NCBI RefSeq assembly: GCF_042453785.1
Contig: NC_091673.1
Location: 13,115,501 to 13,179,500 of the forward strand
DNA: 64,000 nt
DNA from: Malus domestica
Taxonomy: Eukaryota; Streptophyta; Magnoliopsida; Rosales; Rosaceae
Direction of reading: 5' to 3'
Part shown: positions 12,276 through 22,601 of the stretch, one piece after another
Position numbering within the stretch: position 1 is the first letter of the stretch
How the letters are laid out: each line of letters starts with the position of its first letter
Position numbers and translations under genes: made by a program
Notes under the pieces: generated by a model
Databases searched by the model: none
Seen by the model: the letters and a program-made list of their open reading frames with translations, nothing else
Told to the model about the DNA's origin: nothing

Positions 12276-13115
12276 CCAGAGGACCAAAGTTGAACAAATT
12301 TGTGTTTCTCCCGCGTCTGTATATGGTAACTTGTTTTATCAGAGTGGCAAGTGTATCAATGCGAATTAAAAGAGGGTTTGGTTTTCCTGTGGTCGAGTCT
12401 ATGTGGGTCGTTGAGGCGGTGGAATAGCCGGCTGACACGTGGAGGGGTTTTCGATATGTCGGATGGTGATTGGTTGGTTGATGTTTGGATTTGTAAGCTT
12501 CGTGTGGTTTTAGACGTGTTTGAACATTGAGTTGTATTGATGATGAGTGGGCCAAGGATAATCTAACGGTCGTGATTCAATCTTCGATGCGTTCGAGAAA
12601 ATAAATTGAATTTTTATTTAAAAAAATTCAATTTTCGTACATGTGAGCGTTACGGTAGTCTAGTGCGTTCCACGTAATTGTTATCAAAGTCATTATATTA
12701 AATGCGGGAGGATATTATTTGCTTAACAGTTGACGTTTGTCTGTCAATACGTGAACACTGTGTTGGCTTTATTTGCATCATCATGAAATTTGTGTGACAA
12801 TTAAAGTCGTACAATGCAATTTCCTTGTTTGTCTTGCGCAATTGAAAAGGGATAAGGAATTTGGTTGTAAAAAATTTAAAATTATAATCGCGATCAGTTT
12901 TTGTTGTTGATACTCAATTTCTACAAGGCCCGATTGAGTGACTTGAATAACCTCAAAAGGAAAAGGAAGAACATGTGACGATTTTGACAGGACCAAACCT
13001 AAAATTACATGCATACATTTGCGTGGAAAGTTAAGCAAATCTTAATACTTGAGCGACTGACTACTTAAGGCTGAATAAACTCCAACAAAGAAGTAATTAA
13101 GGATAAAAGAAAATT

Positions 13116-13272
13116 TTAAGAAAAACTAATGAAAATAGCTTGAAAACTTCGAGTTTTTATGAAAATGACAAAATAAAGGGTAAAGTGAATAGTACCAGGA
13201 TTGACTTTTTAGTGTAAAATGTGATTTTTTGTTAAAATAAACAGTATTGGGTGCTTGTTGTTAAAGTTCCAA
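13116..13272 (-). mobile_element. AT-rich MITE, unit-1-specific copy
   Basis: This copy starts with AAACTAATGAAAATAGCTTG and ends near TTGTTAAAGTTCC, and is the reverse complement of the form seen at 35646. The matching place in unit 2 (about 26795) is uninterrupted (GATAAAAGAAAAATATAAGG), so the insertion is younger than the duplication. Confidence 0.8.
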
Positions 13273-13324
13273 AAAATATAAGGATAAACATGATATATTT
13301 AGGAAATGGTTGACAAACCATGTA

Positions 13325-13628
13325 TCCCTATTAATTAATAAAACAATCACTGTCAACCAAAACCCTATAAAATTACCAGTTTATCCATCTAATTAAAACG
13401 TAACATGAATAAGAAATATATGGCAGAAATGTAATTTCACACAACCAAATTTTGCTTTTTTTTTTCTTTCCAAAACCTCATATACATGTAATCCTAACAT
13501 ATCTTTAATTTAAAAAAAAAAAAATCTTCCCACTCCCACATTCTCTATCACTCTCTTCCTCTCTCCTTCTATTTCAAAAACAAAAATAAAAAAATTTCTC
13601 AAATACTTTGTTTGTGCCCATATGCTAT
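13325..13628 (+). mobile_element. Short non-autonomous Helitron (304 bp) with paralogous empty site
   Basis: It begins TCCCTATTAATTAATAAAAC and ends CCCATATGCTAT. A close relative at 49268-49574 begins TCTCTACTAATTAATAAAAT, a typical Helitron 5' end, and ends CATATGCTAG after a CACACTTTGTGTG hairpin. There are no TIRs and no target duplication. Unit 2 of the duplication has the uninterrupted site (CTGTA then TGTAGATAAA, about 26847-26858), so insertion fell between A and T as Helitrons require. The terminal CTAT departs from the usual CTRR. No coding capacity; a RepHel-encoding helper must act in trans. Confidence 0.82.
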
Positions 13629-13748
13629 TATAGATAAAAGATGTGCAAACCATTCCACAAAAAAAAAAAAGATTATTGTTCAAATTAGTAGATAATGTCC
13701 TTTAACAAAAAAAAAATGTAGATAATGTCCTAATCAAATTTGAATTAA

Positions 13749-14001
13749 TTGGGCCTTGTTTTATTACAATTCAACAGGCCTTTTTAGGCCCAAATTAAAA
13801 GTCCAGAAACTCCTAACAAAGCTAAAACTAGTCCGACCCAATCATCCAAAAAACCTCGTTCTACTCGGACTTGGAAACGAATATCCCCGATGGCTTAGAA
13901 GAAATTTTACAGAAAAGCGAGTACATTCCCGTAATTTCCCAGTTGCCCACCATCCTGCCATCTCCGTGTTCTTCCCAAACCCTCGCCTTGCCTATATATA
14001 T
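13749..14001 (+). promoter_or_regulatory. Core promoter of TCTP copy A
   Basis: The TATA element CCTATATATATCGG lies at 13991-14003, about 105 bases before the ATG at 14107. Upstream are TTGGGCC (13749-13755) and TTAGGCCCAAAT (about 13786). These are site II-type GGCCCA motifs that TCP factors bind in ribosomal-protein and growth genes, which suits a growth-linked gene like TCTP. All are kept in copy B. Confidence 0.6.
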
Positions 14002-14106
14002 CGGTTGCCAGGAAATTCTCACTCCCTCTTACTCTTTTCGCTGCGTCGCTCTCTGCCCTCCTCTCAAATCCCAATCTTTGTTGTTGGAGCGATCCGAGCC
14101 GCAATT

Positions 14107-15850
14107 ATGTTGGTTTACCAAGACCTCCTCACCGGTACAATTTTTTCCCTAATCTTGTCCTGCTCATATTCAAATTAGGGTTTGTTTTTCTTTTTTTCGG
14201 TTCCAAAATTAGGGTTTCGATTCGTTAGTTCTAATCTGTTTGAAAAAAAAAATATGAAGTTGGATCTCTGTTTAATCTCCAAATTTTATGTTATGGTACG
14301 GATCTGGCGCCAAATTGTTGCTTTCCCGCCGTGTAAATTGTTTTACAAATCCTTCGATTACAAAAAATCTAATTTATATTGCTCGGTGATTTATGATTAT
14401 CGAACTCTTTCTGTATTTATTTTATGTAACTGGGTACTGGGTACGCATGTTAATTATACTGTGCGAAGCTTTTGAATTTTATGTTAAACTTGCTAATTTA
14501 TAATTTTGATATGTTGTTAGGATAGTCGTGTAATTAGAAAATATTGGAATTGGATATATCTGTGGATATGGTGGATATTGTGACGCAATTTTTAAACTAA
14601 TTGTGTAAACTACTTGAACAGTTGAACTTAGAAAAGATTATAGATTTGTTTATGATGTCTGCTGGATCTGTTATTTTTTTTGTTTTCTTCTTTTTTTTTT
14701 TTAATTTTTTTAAATTTTAAATATGATGTTCTTGTTTTCTTTAACTAATATATTTAGTTGATTTTCTTTTATCAAGTTGTTGACCAAATTCATGCTTCTA
14801 TTATAGGCGATGAGCTTCTCTCGGACTCGTTTCCATACAGGGAAATCCACAATGGAGTGCTCTGGGAAGTTGATGGCAAGGTGAGTTGGTCGATTCTTTG
14901 GTTTTTTTATTTTCGTTCCACACTTGTTGAACTGTATAGGGAAAATGCTTTGTTGTTGTTGTTGTTGTACTTGTTGAACTGTCTTTGTAATTTTATTATA
15001 AGTTTAACCGCTCGTTAGAAATATTTAGCTGTGTTTGCAATGTAATTTGAAGGTCAAATGTATAAGTTTAAGCTTTTTCCTGCGGGGTGTAGTCAAGGTG
15101 GTTGTTATTGAACTTTGTGGTTATAGGTTTATTTTGATATGGATCACCTGTATAAGGTTAATATGTTGATTGTTATGAATTGCGTAGTTGATTAACTGTA
15201 AGTTGTTTGAATGATTTTTGGTTCGCAGTGGGTTGTTCAAGGAGCTGTTGATGTAGACATTGGTGCAAATCCATCTGCTGAAGGTGGAGGTGAGGATGAG
15301 GGTGTTGATGATCAAGCCGTCAAGGTTGTTGACATTGTTGACACATTTAGACTTCAGGTATGTGGTGCTTACTGTACTGTTGCTCTCCAAGGTTCTTTGT
15401 GAGTAGAAATTGATTGTTATTGTCTGATGCTTGCAGGAGCAACCTCCATACGACAAGAAGCAGTTTGTCACATGGGTGAAGAGGTATATCAAACTGTTGA
15501 CACCCAAGTTGGAGGGGGAGAGCCAAGAGGTGTTCAAGAAGAACATTGAGGCAGCAACCAAGTTTCTGCTTGGGAAGCTCAGCGACCTCCAATTGTAAGT
15601 TTTGTTGATACTGCGCCCATGGTGATTGATTGTTCCGTAATCATAAACTAATGTCGTGATCCTATCAGTTGGGGGTTCACTCGTTTCTATGTTACTCAAT
15701 GATATTAACATTGAATCGGATGTTGTTTGCAGCTTTGTTGGGGAGAGCATGCATGATGATGGCGGTTTGGTCTTTGCGTACTACAAGGAGGGCGCGACCG
15801 ACCCAACATTTATCTACTTTGGTCATGGTTTGAAGGAGGTCAAGTGCTAA
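14107..15850 (+). CDS. TCTP: Translationally controlled tumor protein (TCTP), copy A
   Basis: Exons 14107-14134, 14807-14880, 15229-15357, 15437-15594 and 15733-15850 join in phase to 169 codons including the stop. The 168 residues are the standard plant TCTP length. The start [20 protein letters not shown] is diagnostic. The acidic flexible loop ([12 protein letters not shown], about 50-61) and the C-terminal signature ([17 protein letters not shown]) follow. TCTP has an Mss4-like fold. In plants it promotes growth through TOR-linked and cell-cycle control and is mostly cytosolic; its exact biochemistry is debated. The sequence shows no damage. It differs from copy B only at residue 106 (Ser here, Gly there), and four of 507 coding bases differ. 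Confidence 0.97.
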
Positions 15851-16500
15851 GCAATTGGCCGAGAGAGTTCCAAGCAGAATGCATGTTGTAATCCTAGTCT
15901 ATATTATTGCTTTCTTTACTTTTTATGTTTAGAATTGGAGGATGAGGAGTCTATTTTTGCTTTGTTTCGTTAGAATATTGCGCGTTTGTTGACTTGGATT
16001 TATGCCTATCTTGGTTTTAATGGCTTTTCAACTTGGATTTCTAATTTATGTGGTTCTAAATTTTGATTGCGAAATAACATTGTGTTCTACATTTTACCGC
16101 CTTCAAGTCGCTTTCGTATGCCGTCAAACAGTTGAAGGTGTGAATAGTTGGAACTGGTAATAGTTCTAGTTCATCTTTCAATTTCACCAACAAATCTAAA
16201 TATGTCCCCTTTTCTTCACGCATTTTCCGGAGTTCTGGAGAGAGCCGCAATCAATAGGATTTTCTTAATCTTCCCTTCCCGAAAGAAAGAATGTGAGATT
16301 TCTTTCTTTTTTCTGCAGGAACCACAAGATTGGATCTAGCTGTAAGAAGAATGTTTGGCTAATGAATGAGTACTGAGCTTGTTTGTCCTTGTCAAACCTG
16401 GGATTTTACTGTAATTTGAATGCCTCCGGTAGTTTGGAATATTCCGAGGATACGGTCCTCGGTTACAAATATACCATCTAACGGTCCTTGTTTGCGAATA

Positions 16501-17517
16501 GGTTTTTTTAGCCAAAATAGTCAGATTTGCATAACACATTACTTTGGTCTTTGAGATTGAAAATCAATATAAATGGTTCTGAGATTGTCCATCATCTATT
16601 ATTTTGGTCATTTCGTTAAAAACTCCATTAAGTGTCCCGGAGCTCTTGGCCGAAAATTTGGGCAATTTTCAAAGCTTCGTAACTCAATAGTTTCTTAATC
16701 AAATTCGGCCCATAATATATCAAAATGAAGATAGGAAAGTGTAGAACAAGATTATACCTATTTGGAAGCCCAATGGTTGCCGGAGATGGCAGGAAAATAG
16801 CCTAAAAGGTGACTGGTGGTCTGTGGAAAAACTGGAAAACTCGTCGGAAATTGAACAAACTTTAAATGTTCATAACTTCCTCAATGCTCAACGAAATTGA
16901 GTGATTCAAAAATGAAAATCGAGTGATTCAAAAACGAAAATCATACTTCTTGACGAGACGAAGAGAATGGTACCTTTTTTGACGACTAATTCGCTGTGGT
17001 TTGGCCGGAAAATGGCTCGAAAGTGGCTAACTAGAGACCAAGACAGCCACTTTCGAGCCATTTTCCAGCCAAATCACAGAGATTTAGCCTTTGAGAAATG
17101 TATCATTCTCTTCGTCTCGTCAAGAAGTATGATTTTCGTTTTTGAATCACTCGATTTCATTGATTATTGAAGAAGTTATGAACGTTTAAAGTTTACCTAG
17201 TTTCTGGCGAGTTTCCCAGTTTTCCCGCGGACGAGTCACCTTTCAGACTATTTTTTGGCCATCTCCGGCAACTATTGGGCTTCCAAATAGGTATAATATT
17301 GTTCTACACTTTCCTATCTTCATTTTGATATATTATGAGTCGAATTTAGTTTAAAAACAATTGAGTTACGAATATTTGAAAATTGCCCAAACTTTCGGTC
17401 AAAAGTTTCGGAACATTTAACGGAATGACCAAAATAATGGATGACAATCTGTGGACAATCTCAGGGACCAAAGTGATGTGTTATGCAAATCTCAGGGACC
17501 ATTTTGGCTAAAAAGCC
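16501..17517. mobile_element. 1,017-bp foldback element: near-complete palindrome with imperfect 9-bp target duplication
   Basis: Almost the whole element is two arms of about 500 bases that are reverse complements, meeting near 17035. The outer ends GGTTTTTTTAGCCAAAATAG and CATTTTGGCTAAAAAGCC pair. So do inner blocks such as GACGAGACGAAGAGAATG (left) and CATTCTCTTCGTCTCGTC (right). The flanks TTGCGAATA (16492-16500) and TTACAAATA (17518-17526) match 7 of 9. Unit 2 has the uninterrupted site near 29645, so the element arrived after the duplication. The size of the flanking repeat suggests a Mutator-type foldback. The + frame at 16967-17170 lies across the palindrome centre and is not a gene. 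Confidence 0.85.
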
Positions 17518-17589
17518 TTACAAATATAGCATCTGACTTTGGACTGAGAAACTCTAGCATTATGGTTAATAATATTCATCTCCATCAAG

Positions 17590-17730
17590 AATTTATAGAT
17601 TTTATGTTCGACTCTCTTGGAAAATTCCCACTATCGTTGCCTAGTGATCTTCTTATTTACTTGTGAGTAAACAAATCTTAAGTTTGAATGTCATAAATGA
17701 TAAGTTTGTAATCAATTTATTCTCTCCACC
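17590..17730 (+). repeat. SINE-like tract, unit 1
   Basis: The words CCTAGTGATCTTCTTATTTACTTG then TAAGTTTGAATGTC resemble a degenerate tRNA-derived SINE promoter (A-box then B-box like). The same tract is in unit 2 at about 30100-30230, so it predates the duplication. Resemblance to the SINE at 33400 is partial. Confidence 0.35.
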
Positions 17731-18601
17731 CTCTTAATGTAAATACTAAATATATTTTGTATTTAATTTAATTTAATTGCGTAATGTTACCTCATAGTGA
17801 TGTGCTTAGATTTATTTGTTAAATCCGTTTGAGAACCGTAGTAGCATGAAATTATGAAAAATATGTCATGTTTTGGATCACAGAAGTTGATATAGATTGG
17901 GAAAGAAAATCGCATATACAAAATTCAATAGTAGCCAAATAGTTTAGTGCTTGACAAGTCTCTTCACCATCATCGAAGAGCAATTTGCATGGTGAGCACA
18001 ATAGTTGCTTACATTTCTCATAATTATCCTCCAAATACATATTTGAATTTTGTCACATATTAATTAACATATTTTTTATTCGAGATTATAGGAATGCGAA
18101 GATCAATCGCACACAAGAACGTGAGTTTATTACGACCATTTTAGTTTTGTGGACTCTACAAAACATGAATGACTAAATTAGCTCATTGACAAGTGTATAC
18201 GATTGTTCATAACACGTGGAATAGCTGGCTAACACGTGGAGTGGTTTCAATATGTCGGATGGTGATTGGTTGGTTGATGTTTGGATTTGTAGGCTTGGTG
18301 TGGTTTTAGACATGTTTGAACATTTTAAAGTTGCATTGATGATGAGTCGGCCAAGGATAATATGACGGTCGTGATTCAATTTTTGATGCACTTTAGAAAA
18401 TACATTGAATTTTTATTTAAAAAATTACGCATGCATGTGAGCGTTACGGTAGTATAGTGCGTTTCACGCAATTGTTATCAAAGTCATGATATTAAATGCG
18501 GGAAGATATTATTCGCTTAACCGTTGACGTCTGTCTGTCAATATGTGAACATTGTGTTGGCTTTATTTGCATCGTCGTGAAATTTATGTGACAATTAAAG
18601 T

Positions 18602-18958
18602 TGTTGATGCACAAAACAGGAGGTCTTGGAACAACGTAAATTCGACCGTGAATCTGCATGAAATGTAAATAACACAGGATGTATTGTGGTTCACCCCAAG
18701 GTTTGGGCTACGTCCACACTGATTATATATTTATTTGAGGGGTGAGGGAGAGAACCTCTGAATATGAGAGGGGATGTGAGAGGGGTGAAAAGGCTTCAGA
18801 AATGGTCTCCCCTAATTGTGAGGGTGAGGGGTCCTTTTATAGAATAAGGACTCCTCACTCATCACATATTTGCCCTTTCCTTTATCACATAATTACATTT
18901 AAGTCCCCCGAGTATTTGTACGAGATCTAAATACGAGGCCTTAAATATGGTATAAACA
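18602..18958 (-). repeat. LTR 1 (3' LTR of the array in its own orientation)
   Basis: 357 bases begin TGTTGATGCAC and end GGTATAAACA on the plus strand (TG...CA). The left flank AAAGT (18597-18601) is repeated right after LTR 3 (26485-26489), a 5-bp target duplication. The element is read on the minus strand: there the LTR contains CTATAAAAGGA (plus coordinates about 18833-18842), a TATA box. Just inside the LTR the minus strand reads ACTTGGGGGATTAC, a purine-rich polypurine-tract candidate. LTR 1 and LTR 3 resemble each other (about 5% different by eye) more than LTR 2. Confidence 0.93.
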
Positions 18959-19199
18959 GTAATCCCCCAAGTCTTCAGTCAAGAGAGTCTTTTGGTTTGA
19001 GACTTGAAATTCAGTCCATGTGTGGGCCGAAGTAACTAGATGTTATCTTGAACTGATGCTCGATATGAGGCGGTACTCAATCTGAAATGATGCTCAACTA
19101 ATCTGAAATGATGCTCAACTAGAAGTAGTACATGCTGCGAGGCTGCTCGACTCGTGGCTTATGTTGCTTTGGTTGGCTTGGCTTGTGGCGTTGAAGGTG

Positions 19200-19560
19200 A
19201 TGGAGTCCCTTTTATAGAATATGGGCTCGCTCCTCAATACATAAGTGATGGGTTAGGAGTGATGCTCGCGGCGAGGCGGTTGCTCAGCTGGCGGCGTTGC
19301 TTTCTAACGAAGGTGAGGGAGTCCCTTTTATAGAATAAGGGCTCGCTCCTCAATACATAAGTGATGGGCTAGGAGTGATGCTTGCGGCGATGCGGTTGCT
19401 CAGCTGGCGGCGTTGCTCTCTAATGAAGGTGAGGGAGTCCCTTTTATAAAATAAGGGTTTGCTCCTCAGTACATGAATAATGGGTGCTCTCTAATGAAAG
19501 TGAGAGAGTCTCTTTTATAGAATAAGGGCTCACTCCTCAGTACATGAATAATGGCCTAAG
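19200..19560 (-). repeat. Tandem TATA-bearing modules in internal region A
   Basis: Four successive units (around 19205, 19322, 19436 and 19508) contain GAGTCCCTTTTATAGAATA followed by GGGCTCGCTCCTCAATACAT or a variant. They are clearly related to the LTR promoter block (GGTCCTTTTATAGAATAAGG). On the minus strand each holds CTATAAAAGG. The next block (about 19555-19680) resembles the LTR end plus its inner flank (CCCCCAAGTCTTCAGTCAA). Confidence 0.75.
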
Positions 19561-19729
19561 TCCCCTAAGTAATTTTCATGAGGCCCAATATATGGTACAT
19601 GATGTAGTCCCCCAAGTCTTCAGTCAATAGAGTCTGTTGGCTGGAGACTTCAAATTGAATCTATGTATGGGCTGAAATGGCGGTTGTTCGGAAGCGGTAT
19701 TTGTATACCCTGTACTGAAGTTTTGTAGG

Positions 19730-20290
19730 TGAAGCTTTGCAAGTGAAGCTTTGAAGCTAGAGCTCTGTGAATGAAGCTTTCGAAGCTGGAGCTTTTGAAG
19801 CTAGAGCTCTGTAAATGAAGCTTTTGAAGCTAGAGCTCTGTAAATGAAGCTTTTGAAGTTAGATTGACATGAGTAATGCTCATGAATGTTTATGTTGATT
19901 GACATGAGTGATGCTCATAGATGTTGTCATGAGTGATGCTCATGAATGTTAACATGAGTGATGCTCATGAATGTTGACACGAATGATGGTTATGAATGTT
20001 TATGTATGATTGTCATGCGTGATGCTCATGAATGTTTATGTATGAATGACATGAGTAATGCTCATGTATAATTTGGAGTATTGGGCGTACTTTTGATCAC
20101 CTGGTTGGTGGCATGAAGAAGAGTACAGGTTGTACATTTCATCACTTGGTTGGTGGTAATAGCGGCAGGTTGCAGAATAATTTTGAAGTACTGGGCATAC
20201 TTCAGATCACCTGGTTGGCGATAATAGCGGCATGTTGCCGAATAATTGTGAAGTACTGGGCGTACTTTTGGTCACCTGGTTGGTGATAAT
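19730..20290. repeat. Minisatellite-like arrays of internal region A
   Basis: There are three arrays in order: GAAGCTTTTGAAGCTAGAGC-type units (19730-19865), TGACATGAGTGATGCTCATG-type units with an internal palindrome (19865-20070), and GATCACCTGGTTGGTGG-type units of about 75 bases (20085-20290). The same three arrays, in the same order, occur in internal region B at about 23290-23960. Confidence 0.8.
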
Positions 20291-20974
20291 AGAGGGTCTG
20301 GCTCTTTTTGGCATATGAGCCTTCGCCCTCCACACGACATTGCAGCCTATTATTTTGGGCTTACCGTGTTTTTTTTAATACCCTATGATGGGGTTTATAC
20401 AGATATCTCTAAAACATAAGAAAAATAAATTACATCATTAAAAAATAATGGTTTCGACAGTTGCAGATCGTTGGTGCGTACTGCGCCTACTGCGTACTGG
20501 GTTGCTTCTGTTGGTAGCGTTCGTTGGCTTGGATGGTTTTTGAGAGACTGGGAGTAACAGCTGCTGTCAGATCTGAATTCGAATGACCTGGCTTGTTGGC
20601 CCATCATCACCATGGTTATGGACTGCACCACCCCACTACGCATCACATTAATATTATATGTTTTTGCTTTTGTTTCCTTTTCCACCGCACATCTCTCTTT
20701 TACTGCATTTATTATTCTGTTGCTGAGGTCCAGGTGCATTAGCCTTTGTAGATGGCAGACAAAAGTAAAGTGAAGTTCTCTTTACTTTGCTTTACTTTGC
20801 AGATTGCAGATGACACTCAAGTTCTCTGTTTTTACTTTGTAGATTGCAGATGGCACTCTGGTTCCCTGCTTTTACTTTGTAGATTGCAGATGGCATGTGA
20901 GGAAAGCCTCCCTTTTCTTTTCCTAGCGTTCCGTGGTCCACGAGTCCACAACATGTGATCTATACGAAAAACAC

Positions 20975-21133
20975 TTGAACAACATCAGAGCTCGGCGATA
21001 GGAGTCTCAAAGATGGCTTGCTCAGCTTTCTGCACCTCCTTCTCGATCTTCCTTCCCTTATTGGATTTGTAGTACACACTCATGAATGTTCCCAAAGCTT
21101 GAGTCCTCTCAGCCTGTTCTTTCAAAAGCTGCT
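20975..21133 (-). pseudogene. Captured C-terminal exon fragment of an unidentified host protein
   Basis: Read on the minus strand after a TTGGTAG acceptor-like site, the frame begins NEQLLKEQAERTQALGTF and ends EQAIFETPIAEL followed by TGA. It reads like the last exon of a real protein, charged and helical, but I do not recognise the parent. It lies in the unique middle of internal region A. Confidence 0.45.
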
Positions 21134-21854
21134 CGTTACCTACCAAGAAGAACAAAAATGCACCAACCCCGTAACCAGTTGCGATGTTTGACTCCTAGAC
21201 ACAATAGTTATAATTTAACCCAGTGTCTTGAACGACATTCGCAGAGCTTCTCTTCTGCTCAGTCACTCTCCAGACATCTCATCTCTCTCTATCTCTCTCA
21301 CTGAGTTGCCACTAGCTACACCAAATCGCAGCCAAACGACGACACCCACGAATTCGAATGAGAAAAGTCAAGCAAAAAAGATCGAGAATTTCCTTTCACT
21401 GTTAGGAAACGATTCAAGAATTCAATTCTCCAGCGTTGTAGTGCAAAAGCTCGTGGCTAGATTTTCCCGAGAAAAAAAGAGGGAAAGATTTTGCCGAGAA
21501 AATTTAGGCAGTGTGCTGTCGATTGAGCAGGAACGCGGAGACCCCTACCGATAGATGGTTGTTCAGATGGAACAACTTCTTAGAACTAGCCGTGAATGCC
21601 AGCGCGTGCCAATCTCGAGTTCCCTATCCATTTCTCTAGTGCGAGCAGCAGCTGAGCAAACAATCGTGTCGAAGCGGCAGGAGATGGCGTACTGACGGTC
21701 GAGGTGTTCAAAAGGGAAACTGCTCGAATCCGTCTTTGGCGTTCCGCCACGCGTCCTTCCCGAAGCTTCCGATGTCGCTACGCTGGAACGCCTGGATGTT
21801 CGGCACCTGGCAGTGGCGGTGATGGTAATAGCCTTCTGAGGATTGAGATCATGG

Positions 21855-21966
21855 GTCGCGCTTCTTGCGATTGAGATTGTAGCGGTGCCATTCTGACTTG
21901 TAATGGAGCTTCTGCTCTGAGTCGTCCAGAAACTCCTTGTTGCAAGAGTTGCATGTTAGCCCTCAC
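21855..21966 (-). pseudogene. Captured REI1/ZNF622-like C2H2 zinc-finger fragment, broken
   Basis: On the minus strand, one codon after an ATG-TGA, the frame reads GLTCNSCNKEFLDDSEQK followed by LHYKSEWHRYNLNRK. This is the hallmark N-terminus of plant REI1-like 60S ribosome biogenesis factors (the family begins MPGLTCN). The second codon is now a stop and a stop follows after RKKRDP, so no product is expected. Zinc ligands C, C, H and H are all kept. The fragment is in sense with element transcription. Confidence 0.75.
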
Positions 21967-22253
21967 ATTTTCTCTCTCTCTAGCTTTCTCTGAGTCTGTG
22001 CTACTTTAATCTATTGTTCACCGACTTGTAAAACTTTGTTAATGAAAGCAAAAGATTTTCTTATATAACACTCTGCAGAGGGCACAGAGAGATAGAGATA
22101 TGAGTGATTGTGTTTCCATTGCTGCCGCCGTGATCAGGAGCTGAAGCGGGAAACATGGGTTTTGCAGTGATTGTGCAGATTCACGGTGGAGGTGAAAAAA
22201 TGAAAAAAAAATCGACACAACTTTTCGTATCGTTTCCCACAGACGGCGCCAAA

Positions 22254-22601
22254 TGTTGATGCACAAAACCGAAGGTCTTAGTACAACGTAAATCCGACCG
22301 TGAATCTGCATGAAATGTAAATAACACAAGATGTATCGTGGTTCACCCCAAGGTTTGGGCTACGTCCACACTGATTATGTATTTATCTGAATGAGAGAGA
22401 GCTCTAAGAGTGAGAGCTTTGAGAGAGGATGAGAGGGCCTAGGAATTGGCCTCTTCTAATTGTGAGGGTAAGGGGTCCTTTTATAGAATAAAGACTTCTC
22501 ACTTATTACATATTTGACCTTCCTTTATCACATAATTACATTTAAGTCTCCCGAGTATTTGTACGAGATCTAAATACGAGGCCCTAAATATGGTATAAAC
22601 A
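22254..22601 (-). repeat. LTR 2 (shared middle LTR)
   Basis: 348 bases begin TGTTGATGCAC and end GGTATAAACA. It diverges from LTRs 1 and 3 in the block before the TATA (about 22389-22455), with a different set of GAGAG-rich words. Both its neighbours are internal regions: the primer-binding site of region A abuts its left edge, and the polypurine-like GACTTGGGAGACTAC of region B (minus strand) abuts its right edge. It therefore acts as 5' LTR for A and 3' LTR for B. Confidence 0.9.

Larger units (their letters stand above)
12428..18212 (+). repeat. Tandem segmental duplication, unit 1 (TCTP copy A)
   Basis: The sequence from about 12428 (GGCTGACACGTGGAG) to about 18212 (GTATACGATTGTTCATAAC) is matched in the same order and orientation by about 18213-30744. 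The junction between units is direct (ATAAC then ACGTGGAATAG). Similarity covers promoter, gene and downstream DNA of TCTP. Unit 1 carries three insertions absent from unit 2: a MITE at about 13116-13272, a Helitron at 13325-13628 and a foldback element at 16501-17517. Confidence 0.9.
18959..22253 (-). mobile_element. Internal region A of a non-autonomous LTR retroelement, with captured gene fragments
   Basis: No gag, protease, reverse transcriptase or integrase frame is present. The part next to LTR 1 (about 18960-20510) is built of short repeats and is shared with internal region B. The middle (about 20510-22170) is unlike B and carries host-like fragments, including a REI1-type zinc-finger piece. 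At the right end the minus strand reads TTTGGCGCCGTCTGTGGG directly after LTR 2. That is a primer-binding site beginning TGG, as expected for pairing to a tRNA CCA end. This is a LARD/TRIM-like element that must be mobilised in trans. Confidence 0.85.

Noticed and set aside
15121..15750. 209-codon minus-strand open frame across TCTP copy A (and 28404-28868 in copy B)
   Set aside because: It is antisense to well-supported TCTP exons and introns, runs across splice sites, and its composition reflects the complementary strand.
18742..18930. 62-codon plus-strand frame in LTR 1, repeated at 26268-26456 in LTR 3
   Set aside because: Repeats only because the LTRs repeat. It lies opposite to element transcription, across the TATA box, and is not kept in LTR 2.
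19865..20070. TGACATGAGTGATGCTCATG units as a regulatory operator array
   Set aside because: They lie inside a retroelement and recur in its second internal region, so a minisatellite of the element explains them better.
22039..22329. Minus-strand frame spanning LTR 2 and leader (also 25892-26203)
   Set aside because: Crosses the primer-binding site and LTR edge; no gag-like motif. Treated as chance.
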